Source: Methanococcus maripaludis C5 (GTDB taxonomy: Archaea > AGJL01 > Methanococci > Methanococcales > Methanococcaceae). Taken from it: a stretch of DNA of 64,000 bases. The notes beneath the pieces are model-generated. The model saw only the letters and a program-made list of their open reading frames with translations. It did not search any database and was not told where the DNA came from. Below are positions 27,972-37,481 of this stretch, piece after piece. A program made the position numbers and the translations under genes. The stretch is from assembly GCF_000016125.1 (NCBI RefSeq), contig NC_009135.1, positions 62,001-126,000 on the forward strand, written 5' to 3'. The stretch's first letter is position 1. The number at the start of each line of letters is the position of its first letter.

Positions 27972-28709
27972 TTGAGTTTTGAATTTTTAAAAAAACAGTT
28001 TAGCTGGTTTTTAAACCTGAACTTTACGAATAAATTTATTATAACTTATTTTTTATCTTGGACGGGTTTATTTACGACGTTATTTGTAAGTAAGCTTTTA
28101 AAACCGCTCGTAAACGTTGAATCTGCTGGAGTTTTAACAACTGTAAAATATGAAGTAATTTCAACAGCAGTATCTTCTCAAATCGGAATTAATTACTATT
28201 CGATCTGGTATTCGTATTTTATAAGCAATTCTCTTGCATGCATGACTATATTTTTAGTTTTTATATTACTTCCCTACATATATACAAGAGATATTTCAAA
28301 AGGAAAGTCAACAATTAACGATTATTTCAATGTTTTGTTGTTTTTTTACGTATTGATTATAGTAAATCCTCTAACCGGAGTTTTAGGCGCAAGTTTAAGT
28401 CTTTCAGAAATGCTTGCAATAATTCCGCATGGGCTTTTTGAATACGCGGGATTTTCAATGGCAATAGTTCTTGGAATCGAATATTCAATTTATAAATTGC
28501 CGTTGGAGGCTAAAAAAGAAGTATGGGATACAAAACAAAAACTAAAATTTTCAATGAAATTCTTTTCAATCCTTATCTTCATATTTATTGCAGGTGGCAT
28601 AGAAACTTTGGACTGGATAATATTCAACTATGCAAAAGAAAACGATTTATCAATTTTTAGGACATTTTTTGAAGTGTATTACAGCATTTTAAAGTCTTTA
28701 CTTTTTTAA
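27972..28709 (+). CDS. Polytopic membrane protein (SpoIIM-like)
   Basis: 245 residues with about five membrane helices. The segment AIIPHGLFEYAGFSMAIVLG near residue 155 resembles the PHG-containing core of the SpoIIM/DUF95 membrane family, whose function is unknown. No enzymatic motif is seen. The likely start is a TTG at 27972, six bases after GAGAGGAT; an ATG at 27964 stops after three codons. It stands alone, divergent from cfbB, and the broken lipoprotein gene follows. Confidence 0.55.
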   Translation: MSFEFLKKQFSWFLNLNFTNKFIITYFLSWTGLFTTLFVSKLLKPLVNVESAGVLTTVKYEVISTAVSSQIGINYYSIWYSYFISNSLACMTIFLVFILLPYIYTRDISKGKSTINDYFNVLLFFYVLIIVNPLTGVLGASLSLSEMLAIIPHGLFEYAGFSMAIVLGIEYSIYKLPLEAKKEVWDTKQKLKFSMKFFSILIFIFIAGGIETLDWIIFNYAKENDLSIFRTFFEVYYSILKSLLF

Positions 28710-28814
28710 TCATTTTTTAGTTTTCAAAATCAATTTGTTGTTTTAATACATTAATATATCATCAAACCCCCATCTTTGATGTATTCGCCTAAAAAAGTGA
28801 TTACGGGGGATAAT

Positions 28815-29635
28815 ATGTTTAACAAAAATTTTTTTGCATTTCAGCTCATTTTTGCACTTTTAATTGCAGTTTCGTTTTCAGGCTGTACTGATGATGCATC
28901 TGATTCAGAATAAGATTCATCTAGCGCGGTTGAAACTGAAAATTATGATTTACAAAGTTTTTCTGGTTCAAATACGAATGAAACTTCAGAAATTATGGAA
29001 TTAGTCGCAAATCGAAATGAAATATGGGGTTATTCTATTGAAACTACGCTAAGAATTATGGCAGATGATCTAAATATCGAGATGGATGGGCTTGCAAAGG
29101 TCGATATGAAAAATAAAAAGATGTACATGTCTTTAGTATCTGATGAAGAAATCACAGAATACTATGTTTTCGAAGATGCAATTTATACTAAAACTGTTGC
29201 GGATGGGGAAACCCGTGGGTTAAAATGCCATCCGATGACGAAAATTTTGAAGAAAGTGTTGGAATAATGGCCCAATACAACAAAGATATGAATGATCTTG
29301 AAAATAAGGATTATATTGTGGAAGGTGAAGAAACAGTAAATGGAATTTCATGTTATAAAATAAGAATGGATATAGATGATATTGTTAGTTTCATGGCAGA
29401 ATGCGGTATTGACGATAATTTAGTTTCAAGCTGGGAATCAGCATACGTTACTTACTATATCAGTAAATCAGACGGACATATGGTAAAATCAATAGAGGAT
29501 ATTAAAGTAACTTTTAAATCAGGAGACTTAGTTGAGTTTAACGACATATTAATCTTTAAAAATATCAATGAGGTTCAGGATATAGAACTTCCAGAAGAAG
29601 CAGAAAATGCGATTGATATGTCAAGTTTATACTAA
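28815..29635 (+). pseudogene. Broken lipoprotein gene (LolA/LppX-like)
   Basis: The ATG at 28815 follows GGGGGAT and encodes a lipoprotein signal (FALLIAVSFSGC, Cys near residue 24). The frame is stopped by TAA at 28911-28913, then stays open to about 29216. There a one-base loss is needed to continue in the next frame (ETR, then WVKMPSDDENF) to 29635. The restored protein would have about 272 residues and resembles secreted LolA-like lipoproteins with internal beta strands. Two separate lesions suggest a true pseudogene; sequencing error is not excluded. The stop is TAA, so it is not a selenocysteine codon. Confidence 0.75.
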
Positions 29636-29678
29636 CTAAAAAATACTCATAAAATCATAAAAAATTAAAAAAAGAATT

Positions 29679-32600
29679 TTATTTCATTTTTTCAATATCG
29701 ATTGAGATATCGTAAGTTTCTTCATTTGGAGTTTTTATTGTCCATTTTTGATTGTAATCTGATTTTAAACTATCAACGAAGTTTCCTCTAACTTCATTTG
29801 CGATATGATTCAGGTAATCGCTACTGAAATCGAGTCCTTCTAGTTTAACATTGATTTTTTCGTTAATATCCAAATCCATATCTTTTCTCATTGATTGGAT
29901 TCTTCTAATAACTTCTCTAACCAATCCTTCGGTGATTACTTCATCGTTCATGTCAATGTTGATGTAAACGTTTCCTTTTGAAAATTCTACACCGATGATA
30001 TTTTCAGGGATTTCAACTCTGAATTCAACGTATTCTGGTTTTAAAACATATTCAGAAATTTCAAATTCTCCGGATTTCAAGTTTTCTTTGAGTTCTTTTG
30101 GATCTACTGAGTTTATTGCAGCAACCACTTTTGGAACGTCGCTTCTGAATATTTTTCCAAGCTCTTTGAAGTCTGGTTTTACGGTTACATTTCCTTCGAA
30201 TTCTTTTAGTTCGATTTCTTTTACGTTTCCTTGTTCTTTTATGATGTATCCGTATTTTTCAATTGTTTCAGCAATGTTTTCAGGAAGCGTTATTTTTGTA
30301 ATTGGATATCTTAAGGTGTATTTTGCTTTATCTCTTCCTTTTAGGATTGAATCTACAATTTCTCTGATAATTTCAGTATCTTTTTCAAGAGTTTCATTTA
30401 TAAATTCAGATTCAATTGTTAACTTGTTCATAAAGATGCTTTCAGGCATATCTTCTGTTTTCAAGTTCTGGTAGATTTCTTCTGAAAGGTGCGGTGTTAC
30501 CGGAGCCATTATTGAAATTAATTTCATGATAACATAGTATAGGGTCTGGTATGCAGATAATTTCTGTACGTCGTTTTTCTCCATCCAAGTTCTGTCACGA
30601 ATTAATTTAATGTACCATCTTGAAAAGTCGTTAAGTATAAAATCTCTAAGTGTCCATGTGTACGTATGCAAATGAGGTTTTTCTAAAGCTTCAACAGCCT
30701 CTTTAGCAACGGTGTTTATTCTGCTCAATATCCATGCATCTTCATCTTTAACATGCTTGAAATATTCGTCATTTGGAACGAAATCATCAAGAACCATGTA
30801 GTTTGCAGAGAATGCGTACGAATTCCAGAGCGTATTTAACATACTTCTGGTTTCATCCATTTCGGAGTATGAAAATCTTAAATCTTCCCATGCCTTGTTC
30901 GCACTTAAAAGGTAAAACCTTAAAACATCTGCACCGTACTGTTCTGTAACGTCATCAGGGCTTACAATGTTTCCTAAGGATTTACTCATTTTTTCTCCGG
31001 TTTCATCAAGTGTGAACCCGTGCATCATACATTTTTCGTAAGAAGTATCGTCAAATACCACTGCACTTAATGCGTGCTGTGAGTAGAACCATTTTGTAAC
31101 TTGGTCGTTTCCTTCAGTAATAAATTTAGCTTTTTTAAGAGTTTTGGATCCAATTGACGCGTATGGTGCCAAACCACTGTCATACCAAACATCTAAAACG
31201 TCTGGAGTTCTTTTCATTTTTCCGCCACAAGAGCATGTCAAAGTAATGTTATCAACTGCAGGTTTGTGGATATCGCTTAAATCTAAATCTTTTTCGTTAG
31301 CTCTTTGTGTTAATTCATCAACTGAACCGATTACTTCATAATTTCCACATTCTTCACATATCCAGATTGGAAGTGGAATTCCCCAGTATCTTTGTCTTGA
31401 GATGTTCCAGTCTCCAACAAAACTTACTCCGTTAACGTATCTTGTTTTAACCCAGTCTGGAACCCAGTCAACAGTTTTACCCTGTTCAATAATGGATTCT
31501 TTTATTTTTGATATTGAAAGGAACCACTGTTCGGTTGCCCTGAATAAAAGTGGTGTTTTGCATCTCCAGCAGTGCGGGTAGGTGTGTTTTACTTTTCCAG
31601 AGTTTACGAGTAAATTTTTGGATATCAATGTTTCAATAACTGATTCATTCATATCTTTTACGAAAGTTCCTTTCCAAATGCTATCGATATATCTTCCGTT
31701 ATCATCAATTGGGGCATATACTGGAATATTGTATTTTTTACCAATATTAAAGTCGTCTTCACCAAATCCTGGTGCGGTGTGAACTAAACCAGTTCCGCCT
31801 TCAAGAGTTACGTGGTCTCCAGGAACAATTGTATGCACATTTTCTATTTTTGCAAATTCTTGCTGTTTTTCATTTTCTTCAAGGAGTGGGTGAATATATT
31901 TTAATCCAATTAATGAATCTCCTTTAACTACTTTTGAAATACTGAATTTTGAAATTTCATTGTTTTTTTCAGCTTTTTTCATTACGTCGTTTACTAATTT
32001 TTCAGCAATAACCCATGTTTCAACGTTTCCATTTTCAAATTCAACATTAACATATGCATAATCAAATTCAGGATTTACACATACAAGCATGTTTGAAGGA
32101 AGGGTCCACGGAGTTGTAGTCCAGATTGTGATGTATTCATCGCTTTTTTCAAGTTTGAATTTTACATAAACTGAAGGGTCGAGTACTTCTTTGTATTCCC
32201 CCCTTACTTCATGTTCAGCAAGCGAAGTTTCACATCTTGGGCACCAGTATCCTGATCTCAAGTCTTTTGTAAGTAAATCTTTTTCGTGAGCTTTTTTAAG
32301 CGTCCACCAGCCCATTTCCATGTAATCTCTTTTGATTGGCATGTATGCATTTTCAAAATCTAGCCATACACCTAAATTTTTAAACTGAACTTCCATGAAT
32401 TCGAGGTGGTTTAATGCAAACTCTTTACATTTGTTTATAAATTCTAAAGTTCCGATTTTTGTTTCAATATCCTTTTTAGAGCCGATATTAAATTCATTTT
32501 CCACTTTAACTTCGATAGGAAGCCCGTGCATGTCCCATCCAGCTTTATCTAAAACGTTGTATCCTTGAATTCTTTTAAATCTTAAAACAGTATCCTTTAT

Positions 32601-32783
32601 AATTTTATTCCAAGCAGTTCCGAGGTGTATTGCACCAGAACAGTACGGAGGACCGTCAACAAAATAGTATTCAGGACCTTGTTCGTTTAATGCCTTTACT
32701 TTTTTGTAGATATTTTCTGTTTCCCAGTATTCTTTTATTTTTTTGTCCAATTCTCTAAAATTTACGGATTTGACTTGTTTCAT
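29679..32783 (-). CDS. ileS: Isoleucyl-tRNA synthetase
   Basis: 1034 residues, a normal length. It is a class Ia synthetase with the HIGH-type motif HLGTAWNK near residue 55 and KMSKSLGN near residue 585. Between them lies the CP1 editing domain that removes Val-tRNA(Ile). Cysteine pairs CPRC (near 187), CWRC (near 410) and CEEC (near 475) are candidate zinc sites. The C-terminal part holds the anticodon-binding helices. Last gene of a row with DUF356, HARP and a nucleotidyltransferase, 40 bp after DUF356. Starts after GGGGTGAAT. Confidence 0.97.
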   Translation of the reverse strand: MKQVKSVNFRELDKKIKEYWETENIYKKVKALNEQGPEYYFVDGPPYCSGAIHLGTAWNKIIKDTVLRFKRIQGYNVLDKAGWDMHGLPIEVKVENEFNIGSKKDIETKIGTLEFINKCKEFALNHLEFMEVQFKNLGVWLDFENAYMPIKRDYMEMGWWTLKKAHEKDLLTKDLRSGYWCPRCETSLAEHEVRGEYKEVLDPSVYVKFKLEKSDEYITIWTTTPWTLPSNMLVCVNPEFDYAYVNVEFENGNVETWVIAEKLVNDVMKKAEKNNEISKFSISKVVKGDSLIGLKYIHPLLEENEKQQEFAKIENVHTIVPGDHVTLEGGTGLVHTAPGFGEDDFNIGKKYNIPVYAPIDDNGRYIDSIWKGTFVKDMNESVIETLISKNLLVNSGKVKHTYPHCWRCKTPLLFRATEQWFLSISKIKESIIEQGKTVDWVPDWVKTRYVNGVSFVGDWNISRQRYWGIPLPIWICEECGNYEVIGSVDELTQRANEKDLDLSDIHKPAVDNITLTCSCGGKMKRTPDVLDVWYDSGLAPYASIGSKTLKKAKFITEGNDQVTKWFYSQHALSAVVFDDTSYEKCMMHGFTLDETGEKMSKSLGNIVSPDDVTEQYGADVLRFYLLSANKAWEDLRFSYSEMDETRSMLNTLWNSYAFSANYMVLDDFVPNDEYFKHVKDEDAWILSRINTVAKEAVEALEKPHLHTYTWTLRDFILNDFSRWYIKLIRDRTWMEKNDVQKLSAYQTLYYVIMKLISIMAPVTPHLSEEIYQNLKTEDMPESIFMNKLTIESEFINETLEKDTEIIREIVDSILKGRDKAKYTLRYPITKITLPENIAETIEKYGYIIKEQGNVKEIELKEFEGNVTVKPDFKELGKIFRSDVPKVVAAINSVDPKELKENLKSGEFEISEYVLKPEYVEFRVEIPENIIGVEFSKGNVYINIDMNDEVITEGLVREVIRRIQSMRKDMDLDINEKINVKLEGLDFSSDYLNHIANEVRGNFVDSLKSDYNQKWTIKTPNEETYDISIDIEKMK

Positions 32784-32822
32784 TAATTCACCCCGATAAT
32801 TTTTAAAATAATTTAAGTTATG

Positions 32823-33203
32823 TTAATGTGATTCTTCGATTTCTTCGTCTGAATCAAGACTTTTACTTTTGTAGTACCCTTTTAAAAGCGGCATTTTAGG
32901 AAGGTCTTCTAGGAGGTAAAAGTAAGGTTCGTGCCTCTCGCTAACAATTACGATATGTGCAGGAGGGTGAATTTTTCTAATCCTGTCAATTGCTCTTGGC
33001 GCATTTTCCTCAATCCTGACAAGGCAAGCCTTTTTACATGGTTTTTTAATGTTTCCAACAATATGCTCCAGAATTTCGTCTGCAGCTTCTGGAACCATTA
33101 TTCTTGGTTTTCCAAGTATTGTTAATTTAGCATGCCTGTGAACATCAGCTATTGCGTTTTTTATTTTTTCGTAGCTGTCGCCTCTAATAATCAAGAGTAC
33201 CAT
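32823..33203 (-). CDS. DUF356 family protein
   Basis: 126 residues from ATG 33203 (GGTGAGAAAC upstream; an earlier GTG is inside this site). It matches the archaeal DUF356 family, small soluble proteins without known role. Visible features are a start MVLLIIRGD, a Cys pair in KKPCKKACLVRIEEN (about 57-61) and RHEPYFYLLEDLPKMPLLKGYY near the end, followed by an acidic tail. It is placed between the RNase P protein HARP and ileS on one strand, which hints at a tRNA-related job (inference only). Confidence 0.7.
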   Translation of the reverse strand: MVLLIIRGDSYEKIKNAIADVHRHAKLTILGKPRIMVPEAADEILEHIVGNIKKPCKKACLVRIEENAPRAIDRIRKIHPPAHIVIVSERHEPYFYLLEDLPKMPLLKGYYKSKSLDSDEEIEESH

Positions 33204-33259
33204 GTTTCTCACCGTGTTTTAGTGGTTTTAAGTTTTAGAATTATGAAAATATTCTAAAT

Positions 33260-33931
33260 TTACTTTTTATCCCATAAATCAAGATATTCTTGAATTATAA
33301 ATGGAAAATCTCTTGCGTTGACGAATCTAAGCCCAAGTCTTTGAGCCCATTTTTCAATACCTTCGTCATTTGCAACAACTGCTGCATCGAGCTCTTTTGC
33401 CAATAAAAGAACATCTAAGTCGGGGGCACTATCAAGAGTACCTCCTCGAAGGGTATTTCGATATTTGTCTCTAAAACTGTTAACCGTTTTTGACAGGACT
33501 TCGTTTAACACGTCTTCCCTATCTTTTTCGTCAGGTTTTGAGAGGATGTATGCTTCCAAGGCTGTTTCATACATTGCGTTTTCACTTATTCTCATCCCTT
33601 TATTTATTCTTTCCCTTAAATCTTTTATATATTCATAAAATATTTCAGCGGGAATTTTTATTTCGTAGCGATTTGGAGTTTTTTTGACAAGCCACGTGTT
33701 TACCTTTATCAATGTTTCAGGAGCGCACTCTTCCCTAACTAAAAAACCAATGAGTTCTTTATAAACAGTATTATATGGAATGTGACATGAAATATCGAGC
33801 TGTACTCGTGCTTGTGCAATAATATCCATTATTTTTTCTGCAGATTCTGAGATGTTTGAAACTCCTAATGATTTTCTAACATCACTGTCTGTAATTGCAG
33901 TTGTATCGAGGCAAAATCTCTGTTTTTGCAA
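33260..33931 (-). CDS. RNA-free RNase P, HARP family
   Basis: 223 residues of the former UPF0278 / RNA ligase partner family. It is now known as HARP (homologue of Aquifex RNase P), which can remove 5' leaders from tRNA precursors. It is a PIN-like metallonuclease: acidic residues are seen in CLDTTAITDSDVR near the N-terminus, and in DSAPDLDVLLLAKEL and VANDEGIEKWAQ near the C-terminus. A helical insertion (about 85-150) provides tRNA contacts in known relatives. It lies 16 bp after the nucleotidyltransferase gene. Archaea also have RNA-based RNase P, so its role in vivo is unclear. Confidence 0.88.
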   Translation of the reverse strand: MQKQRFCLDTTAITDSDVRKSLGVSNISESAEKIMDIIAQARVQLDISCHIPYNTVYKELIGFLVREECAPETLIKVNTWLVKKTPNRYEIKIPAEIFYEYIKDLRERINKGMRISENAMYETALEAYILSKPDEKDREDVLNEVLSKTVNSFRDKYRNTLRGGTLDSAPDLDVLLLAKELDAAVVANDEGIEKWAQRLGLRFVNARDFPFIIQEYLDLWDKK

Positions 33932-33946
33932 AATTACCTACCCCCT

Positions 33947-34996
33947 TTATTCGTTATTATTTATCCCCTTTAAAATTTTTAAGTTTGCCGGATAGTTTTC
34001 AATGTATTTTGAGATAGTTTCCTTTTCTATTCTCGCTTCTAGTTTTGAGATTGTTCTTTCAATGTTATTTTTTGAAAAACCTCTAGGAATACATTCTTTT
34101 ATTTCTTCAATTGATTTGTAATATTCTTTTTCATTTAATTTTTCTGAAATATTTTCGGGTAAATATTTACTTAAATCAAAGTTATTCACAGTATCAAGAA
34201 CCATCTGTTCATTTCTTTTAAGAATAATTTCCGATAAATTATTTTCAAAAGATTTAAAGACATTTAATGTAGTTTCTGGAAGCATATGTTTTATGGATTC
34301 AAAATTATTGTTAAAAACTCCTTCCCGTATTTTTGTTCCACTTATACCTTCAATTCTTTCGATAAATTTGAATTTGGGTTTCCATTCTGGGAAATTTTCT
34401 TTTAATTTGTAAATTGTGTATGACATCGATGCAATCACGTAGTTGTCGATTTCCAACTTTTCCCCGAATTTTTCACCGGTTTCAATACAAGAAATATTGT
34501 AAGGCTTTATTTTGATATGATTTTTATTATTTATCGAATTAATCACTTTTTCCATGGTTTCTTCTTCAATGTACCCTCTTGGAATGATATCCCCATTTAA
34601 CGCAGAAAAAATCTTTATCAAACACTGCATGTATTGCCCTGAACCCATAATTCCCATTGGTGGGCCTTCAACTACCAAATCTGCACCTGCAAGTAATGCC
34701 ATTTCTGATCTAATATATCTATTAACTAAATATGGAATTCCCCTTCCACTTCTTTCAAGGGGTCCTGGAATAACACTGATAAATAATCCTTCACGTTTAC
34801 CAAAATCCATGCAGTATTTATGTCCATTATGGAGCGGATTGTATTCAGTAAAGTCTACAACAACGTTTTTTGCATTTTTTTCGTCTTTTAAAGTTTCAAT
34901 GGCCTTTTGAACTTCAACAATGTTATTTTTTGAATTTTTCGAGTCTTCAATTATCAACTTTCTATCTTTTGCAAATGACTTTATTTCGTCTTCCAT
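33947..34996 (-). CDS. HIGH-superfamily nucleotidyltransferase, COG1323 (TmcAL-related)
   Basis: 349 residues. The nucleotidyltransferase motif is in [15 protein letters not shown] near residue 58, followed by [15 protein letters not shown] and [16 protein letters not shown]; a later [13 protein letters not shown] is the second conserved block. Bacterial relatives (TmcAL) activate acetate with ATP to acetylate the tRNA-Met wobble base. Whether the archaeal member does this is unknown. The N-terminal 45 residues are an extension. It leads a minus-strand row with HARP, DUF356 and ileS and is divergent from tRNA-Val. Confidence 0.75.
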   Translation of the reverse strand: MEDEIKSFAKDRKLIIEDSKNSKNNIVEVQKAIETLKDEKNAKNVVVDFTEYNPLHNGHKYCMDFGKREGLFISVIPGPLERSGRGIPYLVNRYIRSEMALLAGADLVVEGPPMGIMGSGQYMQCLIKIFSALNGDIIPRGYIEEETMEKVINSINNKNHIKIKPYNISCIETGEKFGEKLEIDNYVIASMSYTIYKLKENFPEWKPKFKFIERIEGISGTKIREGVFNNNFESIKHMLPETTLNVFKSFENNLSEIILKRNEQMVLDTVNNFDLSKYLPENISEKLNEKEYYKSIEEIKECIPRGFSKNNIERTISKLEARIEKETISKYIENYPANLKILKGINNNE

Positions 34997-35032
34997 CTTA
35001 CCACAAATCCCATGTTTTCAAAGCTTACCGAA

Positions 35033-35044
35033 AAATTTATATAT
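35033..35044 (+). promoter_or_regulatory. Box A (TATA) of tRNA-Val
   Basis: AAATTTATATATT is a strong archaeal box A. Transcription would start near 35065, just before the hairpin at 35066-35082 and about 30 nt before the mature tRNA. Confidence 0.55.
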
Positions 35045-35065
35045 TATGAATGCAATGTTTATTTT

Positions 35066-35082
35066 GCTCTCAGAACGAGAGC
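35066..35082 (+). other. Hairpin in the tRNA-Val 5' leader
   Basis: GCTCTC-AGAAC-GAGAGC is a perfect 6-bp stem with a 5-nt loop between the box A and the mature tRNA 5' end. It would be part of the leader removed by RNase P. Confidence 0.45.
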
Positions 35083-35097
35083 CAAGAGAAGCAGAAG

Positions 35098-35174
35098 GGA
35101 CCTATGGTCTAGTTGGCTATGACATCGCCCTTACAAGGCGAGGGTCGCCGGTTCGAATCCGGCTAGGTCCACCA
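35098..35174 (+). tRNA. tRNA-Val (anticodon TAC)
   Basis: A complete cloverleaf. The acceptor stem GGACCTA pairs with TAGGTCC, the anticodon arm is TCGCC-CTTACAA-GGCGA with anticodon TAC (reads GUA valine codons), and the T-arm has GGTTCGAATCC. The CCA end is encoded at 35172-35174 after discriminator A. No intron is seen. Confidence 0.97.
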
Positions 35175-35304
35175 TTTTTATTTTAGGCAGATATATCGAT
35201 AAATTTAAATATATTTGCAAGGGTTAGGTTGTAACTCTTTTTAGATTGAATATTTTGGTTATATTTTTTTAAAATTTAATTTAAAAGTTAAAAATTAGGC
35301 AAAA

Positions 35305-35739
35305 TTAGTTCGTCCTAGGTTTCATTTGAGCGCTTCTTTGTTCAATTGCGGCAGCTCTTTTTTCGAGTTCAGATCTTAATTTTACAATTTCTTGGTTTGT
35401 TTTTTGGATCTGGGTGTTTACAAGTTCTTTGGTCTGTTCGAGCTCTTCAACACTTTTTTGGAAGTCAACGATTACTTCGTCAACGTCCTTTTCAAGTAAA
35501 ACATCAACTCCTACTGAAAGAACGATTTTTTCAGGATTTTGAACTTGTGCGTTTACAAATGCACCTGCACCAAGTGGCAACAAAATTTCTTTAGAGGTTT
35601 TTAAACCTTCCATAGATTCAATGGATTTTAAAAGTTCCATAATCATCATATCAATGTTTGAAAGTTCTTCCTGAAGTTTTTGCACCTGTTGGTTATAAAC
35701 ATCGAGCGCCATGAATTGATTTTGAAGTTCTTCGTTCAT
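35305..35739 (-). CDS. pfdA: Prefoldin alpha subunit
   Basis: 144 residues from ATG 35739, which follows GGTGATAAAA. It consists of two long coiled coils (about 5-45 and 90-135) flanking a central beta-hairpin region with [14 protein letters not shown] near residue 55, the hallmark of the alpha class. With beta subunits it forms a hexamer that passes unfolded proteins to the thermosome in the cytoplasm. It stands alone between tRNA-Val and the divergent MnhE-like gene. Confidence 0.93.
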   Translation of the reverse strand: MNEELQNQFMALDVYNQQVQKLQEELSNIDMMIMELLKSIESMEGLKTSKEILLPLGAGAFVNAQVQNPEKIVLSVGVDVLLEKDVDEVIVDFQKSVEELEQTKELVNTQIQKTNQEIVKLRSELEKRAAAIEQRSAQMKPRTN

Positions 35740-35932
35740 TTTTATCACCATTAATAACAATTTTGGATTAGAATTGGAACACCATAAACTCTGAAAGTAA
35801 ATCGTGTTTTGTTTTCAAATCTTTAAAACAATGAGCCTTCTTTTTAATATTTTTATAGTTACGATAATTATATATAGCTATTTATCATTATTGATAATTA
35901 CGAATTGTTCCCACATGGACAAAGGTGTTAAA

Positions 35933-36235
35933 ATGAAGCTTTTTGGATTTTTCGGGTATTTAATTGTTTTTTTAAAGGCTTTGGGCGAAGCATGGATTGA
36001 TGTTGTAAAACGAAGTTTCGATGGTAAAATCGACCCAGAAGTTATTGAAATTAACACAGATATAAACAGCTTAATGGGACAAGTTTTACTTGCATCAAGC
36101 ATTACATTAACTCCAGGAACCCTTACAATTGATTTAAATTCTGAAAACAAAACCCTAAAAGTAGCTTCAATAAGTCCGAGAACAAAAGATGAGATAGTTC
36201 CTTTTGAACCTTACATAAAAAAGATTTTTGATTAA
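35933..36235 (+). CDS. MnhE/MrpE-like membrane protein
   Basis: 100 residues from ATG 35933, five bases after GGTG; longer starts lack a ribosome binding site. A hydrophobic N-terminal helix (about 3-20) is followed by a soluble part with the family motif [15 protein letters not shown] near residue 55. MnhE subunits belong to multisubunit cation/proton antiporters, and the Ehb hydrogenase of methanogens contains a related subunit (EhbA type). No other antiporter or ehb gene is adjacent, so it may serve a complex encoded elsewhere. Confidence 0.75.
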   Translation: MKLFGFFGYLIVFLKALGEAWIDVVKRSFDGKIDPEVIEINTDINSLMGQVLLASSITLTPGTLTIDLNSENKTLKVASISPRTKDEIVPFEPYIKKIFD

Positions 36236-36285
36236 ATTAATTTTTTTAAATATTGTTTTTATTTTCTAGATATTTAGTTGATATT

Positions 36286-37479
36286 ATGGATGATTCTAAA
36301 CGCATTTTAATTACAAAAATATTAAAAAACGAAGTAACGGAAGCATTGGGATGTACTGAAGTTGGATTGATCGGTTACGCAGTTTCACTTTGTAATATTT
36401 CAGATCCTTTTTCGATCGAAAAAATCGAACTTACACTAAATAATGGCTCTTTTAAAAATGTTTACGCTGTAGGAGTTCCAAATACTGGAAAATATGGACT
36501 ACTGCCTGCAGTTGTTGGCGGATTTTTGGGAAATTCTAAAAACAAACTTTTAATTTTTAACGATATAACTTACAGCCAAGAATTGGAAGATTTTACCAAA
36601 GAAAAACTCGAAATAAAAGTAATTAATGGCCCATTATACTGCAGTGTAAAAATTAAAGATAATTCTGGAAAAATTCATGAATCTTTAATTAAAGACAATC
36701 ATTTAAACGTTGTAATTCCCGAAATTAAAAAAGAAAAAATAAATATGGAAATAAATAGTTCTGAAAAAGAAAAATACAAAAACCTTGAATTATTGGATTT
36801 TTTAAATTATCTAGACGAAATTCCAGAAGAAATTATTAAACTGGTTGAAAAAACAATTTATACAAATAAAAATTTAATTAAAGGCGACTTTTTAAATTAT
36901 GGGACCGATATTTTGTCAAACATGGTTAATAAAACCACGTCAGCCTGCAACATCCGAATGACTGGGGAAAATATGACTGCAATGAGTGTTGCAAAAAGTG
37001 GAAACATGGGAATCATGGCAACACTTCCAATAATTTCCTATGATTTTTCAACTGAAAATAATTCAGAAAAATTAATAAAATCTGTTCTTCTTTCAATGCT
37101 CGTTACAATTTATTCTACGTATAATTCATCATACCTTTCATCAATGTGTGGATGCGTAAGTAAAGGTGGAATGGGGGCAGTTATTGGGCTTAGCCACTAC
37201 AAAAATGGCAAAAACCTTAAAAAATTTGATAGTTCTGCAAGGACATTCACTGCAAATTTACCTGGAATAATATGCGATGGTGGAAAAGTTGGATGTGCAT
37301 TAAAACTTGCATCAGGATGTTTTGCAGCGTATTCTTCTCTTTTTGTCGATATATCTTATGAAAATGGAATCGTCGGCAAAAATTTTAAAGAATGCGTTGA
37401 AAATATTTCAAAAATTAGTAAAGCAATGGGAGATCTCGATTGTGATATCGTAGAAATCATGTCCAAAAAAGAAATGTAA
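36286..37479 (+). CDS. L-cysteine desulfidase (UPF0597/MJ1025-like)
   Basis: 397 residues from ATG 36286; upstream only a weak AGTTGATA site is seen. The family breaks L-cysteine to sulfide, ammonia and pyruvate with an oxygen-sensitive [4Fe-4S] cluster. Likely cluster cysteines are in ALGCTEVG (near residue 25), SSMCGCVSKGGMGA (near 288), GIICDGGKVGCALK (near 330) and ASGCFAAY. It resembles serine dehydratase alpha chains. It lies 50 bp after the MnhE-like gene and converges with the eha operon, three bases between stops. Confidence 0.87.
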   Translation: MDDSKRILITKILKNEVTEALGCTEVGLIGYAVSLCNISDPFSIEKIELTLNNGSFKNVYAVGVPNTGKYGLLPAVVGGFLGNSKNKLLIFNDITYSQELEDFTKEKLEIKVINGPLYCSVKIKDNSGKIHESLIKDNHLNVVIPEIKKEKINMEINSSEKEKYKNLELLDFLNYLDEIPEEIIKLVEKTIYTNKNLIKGDFLNYGTDILSNMVNKTTSACNIRMTGENMTAMSVAKSGNMGIMATLPIISYDFSTENNSEKLIKSVLLSMLVTIYSTYNSSYLSSMCGCVSKGGMGAVIGLSHYKNGKNLKKFDSSARTFTANLPGIICDGGKVGCALKLASGCFAAYSSLFVDISYENGIVGKNFKECVENISKISKAMGDLDCDIVEIMSKKEM

Positions 37480-37481
37480 GT

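Noticed and set aside
28911-28913. Stop codon in the lipoprotein gene as a selenocysteine site
   Set aside because: The codon is TAA, not TGA, and a second frameshift follows.
29995-30474. 159-codon plus-strand frame inside ileS
   Set aside because: Opposite a fully conserved synthetase; Ser/Phe-rich translation is typical of an antisense shadow.
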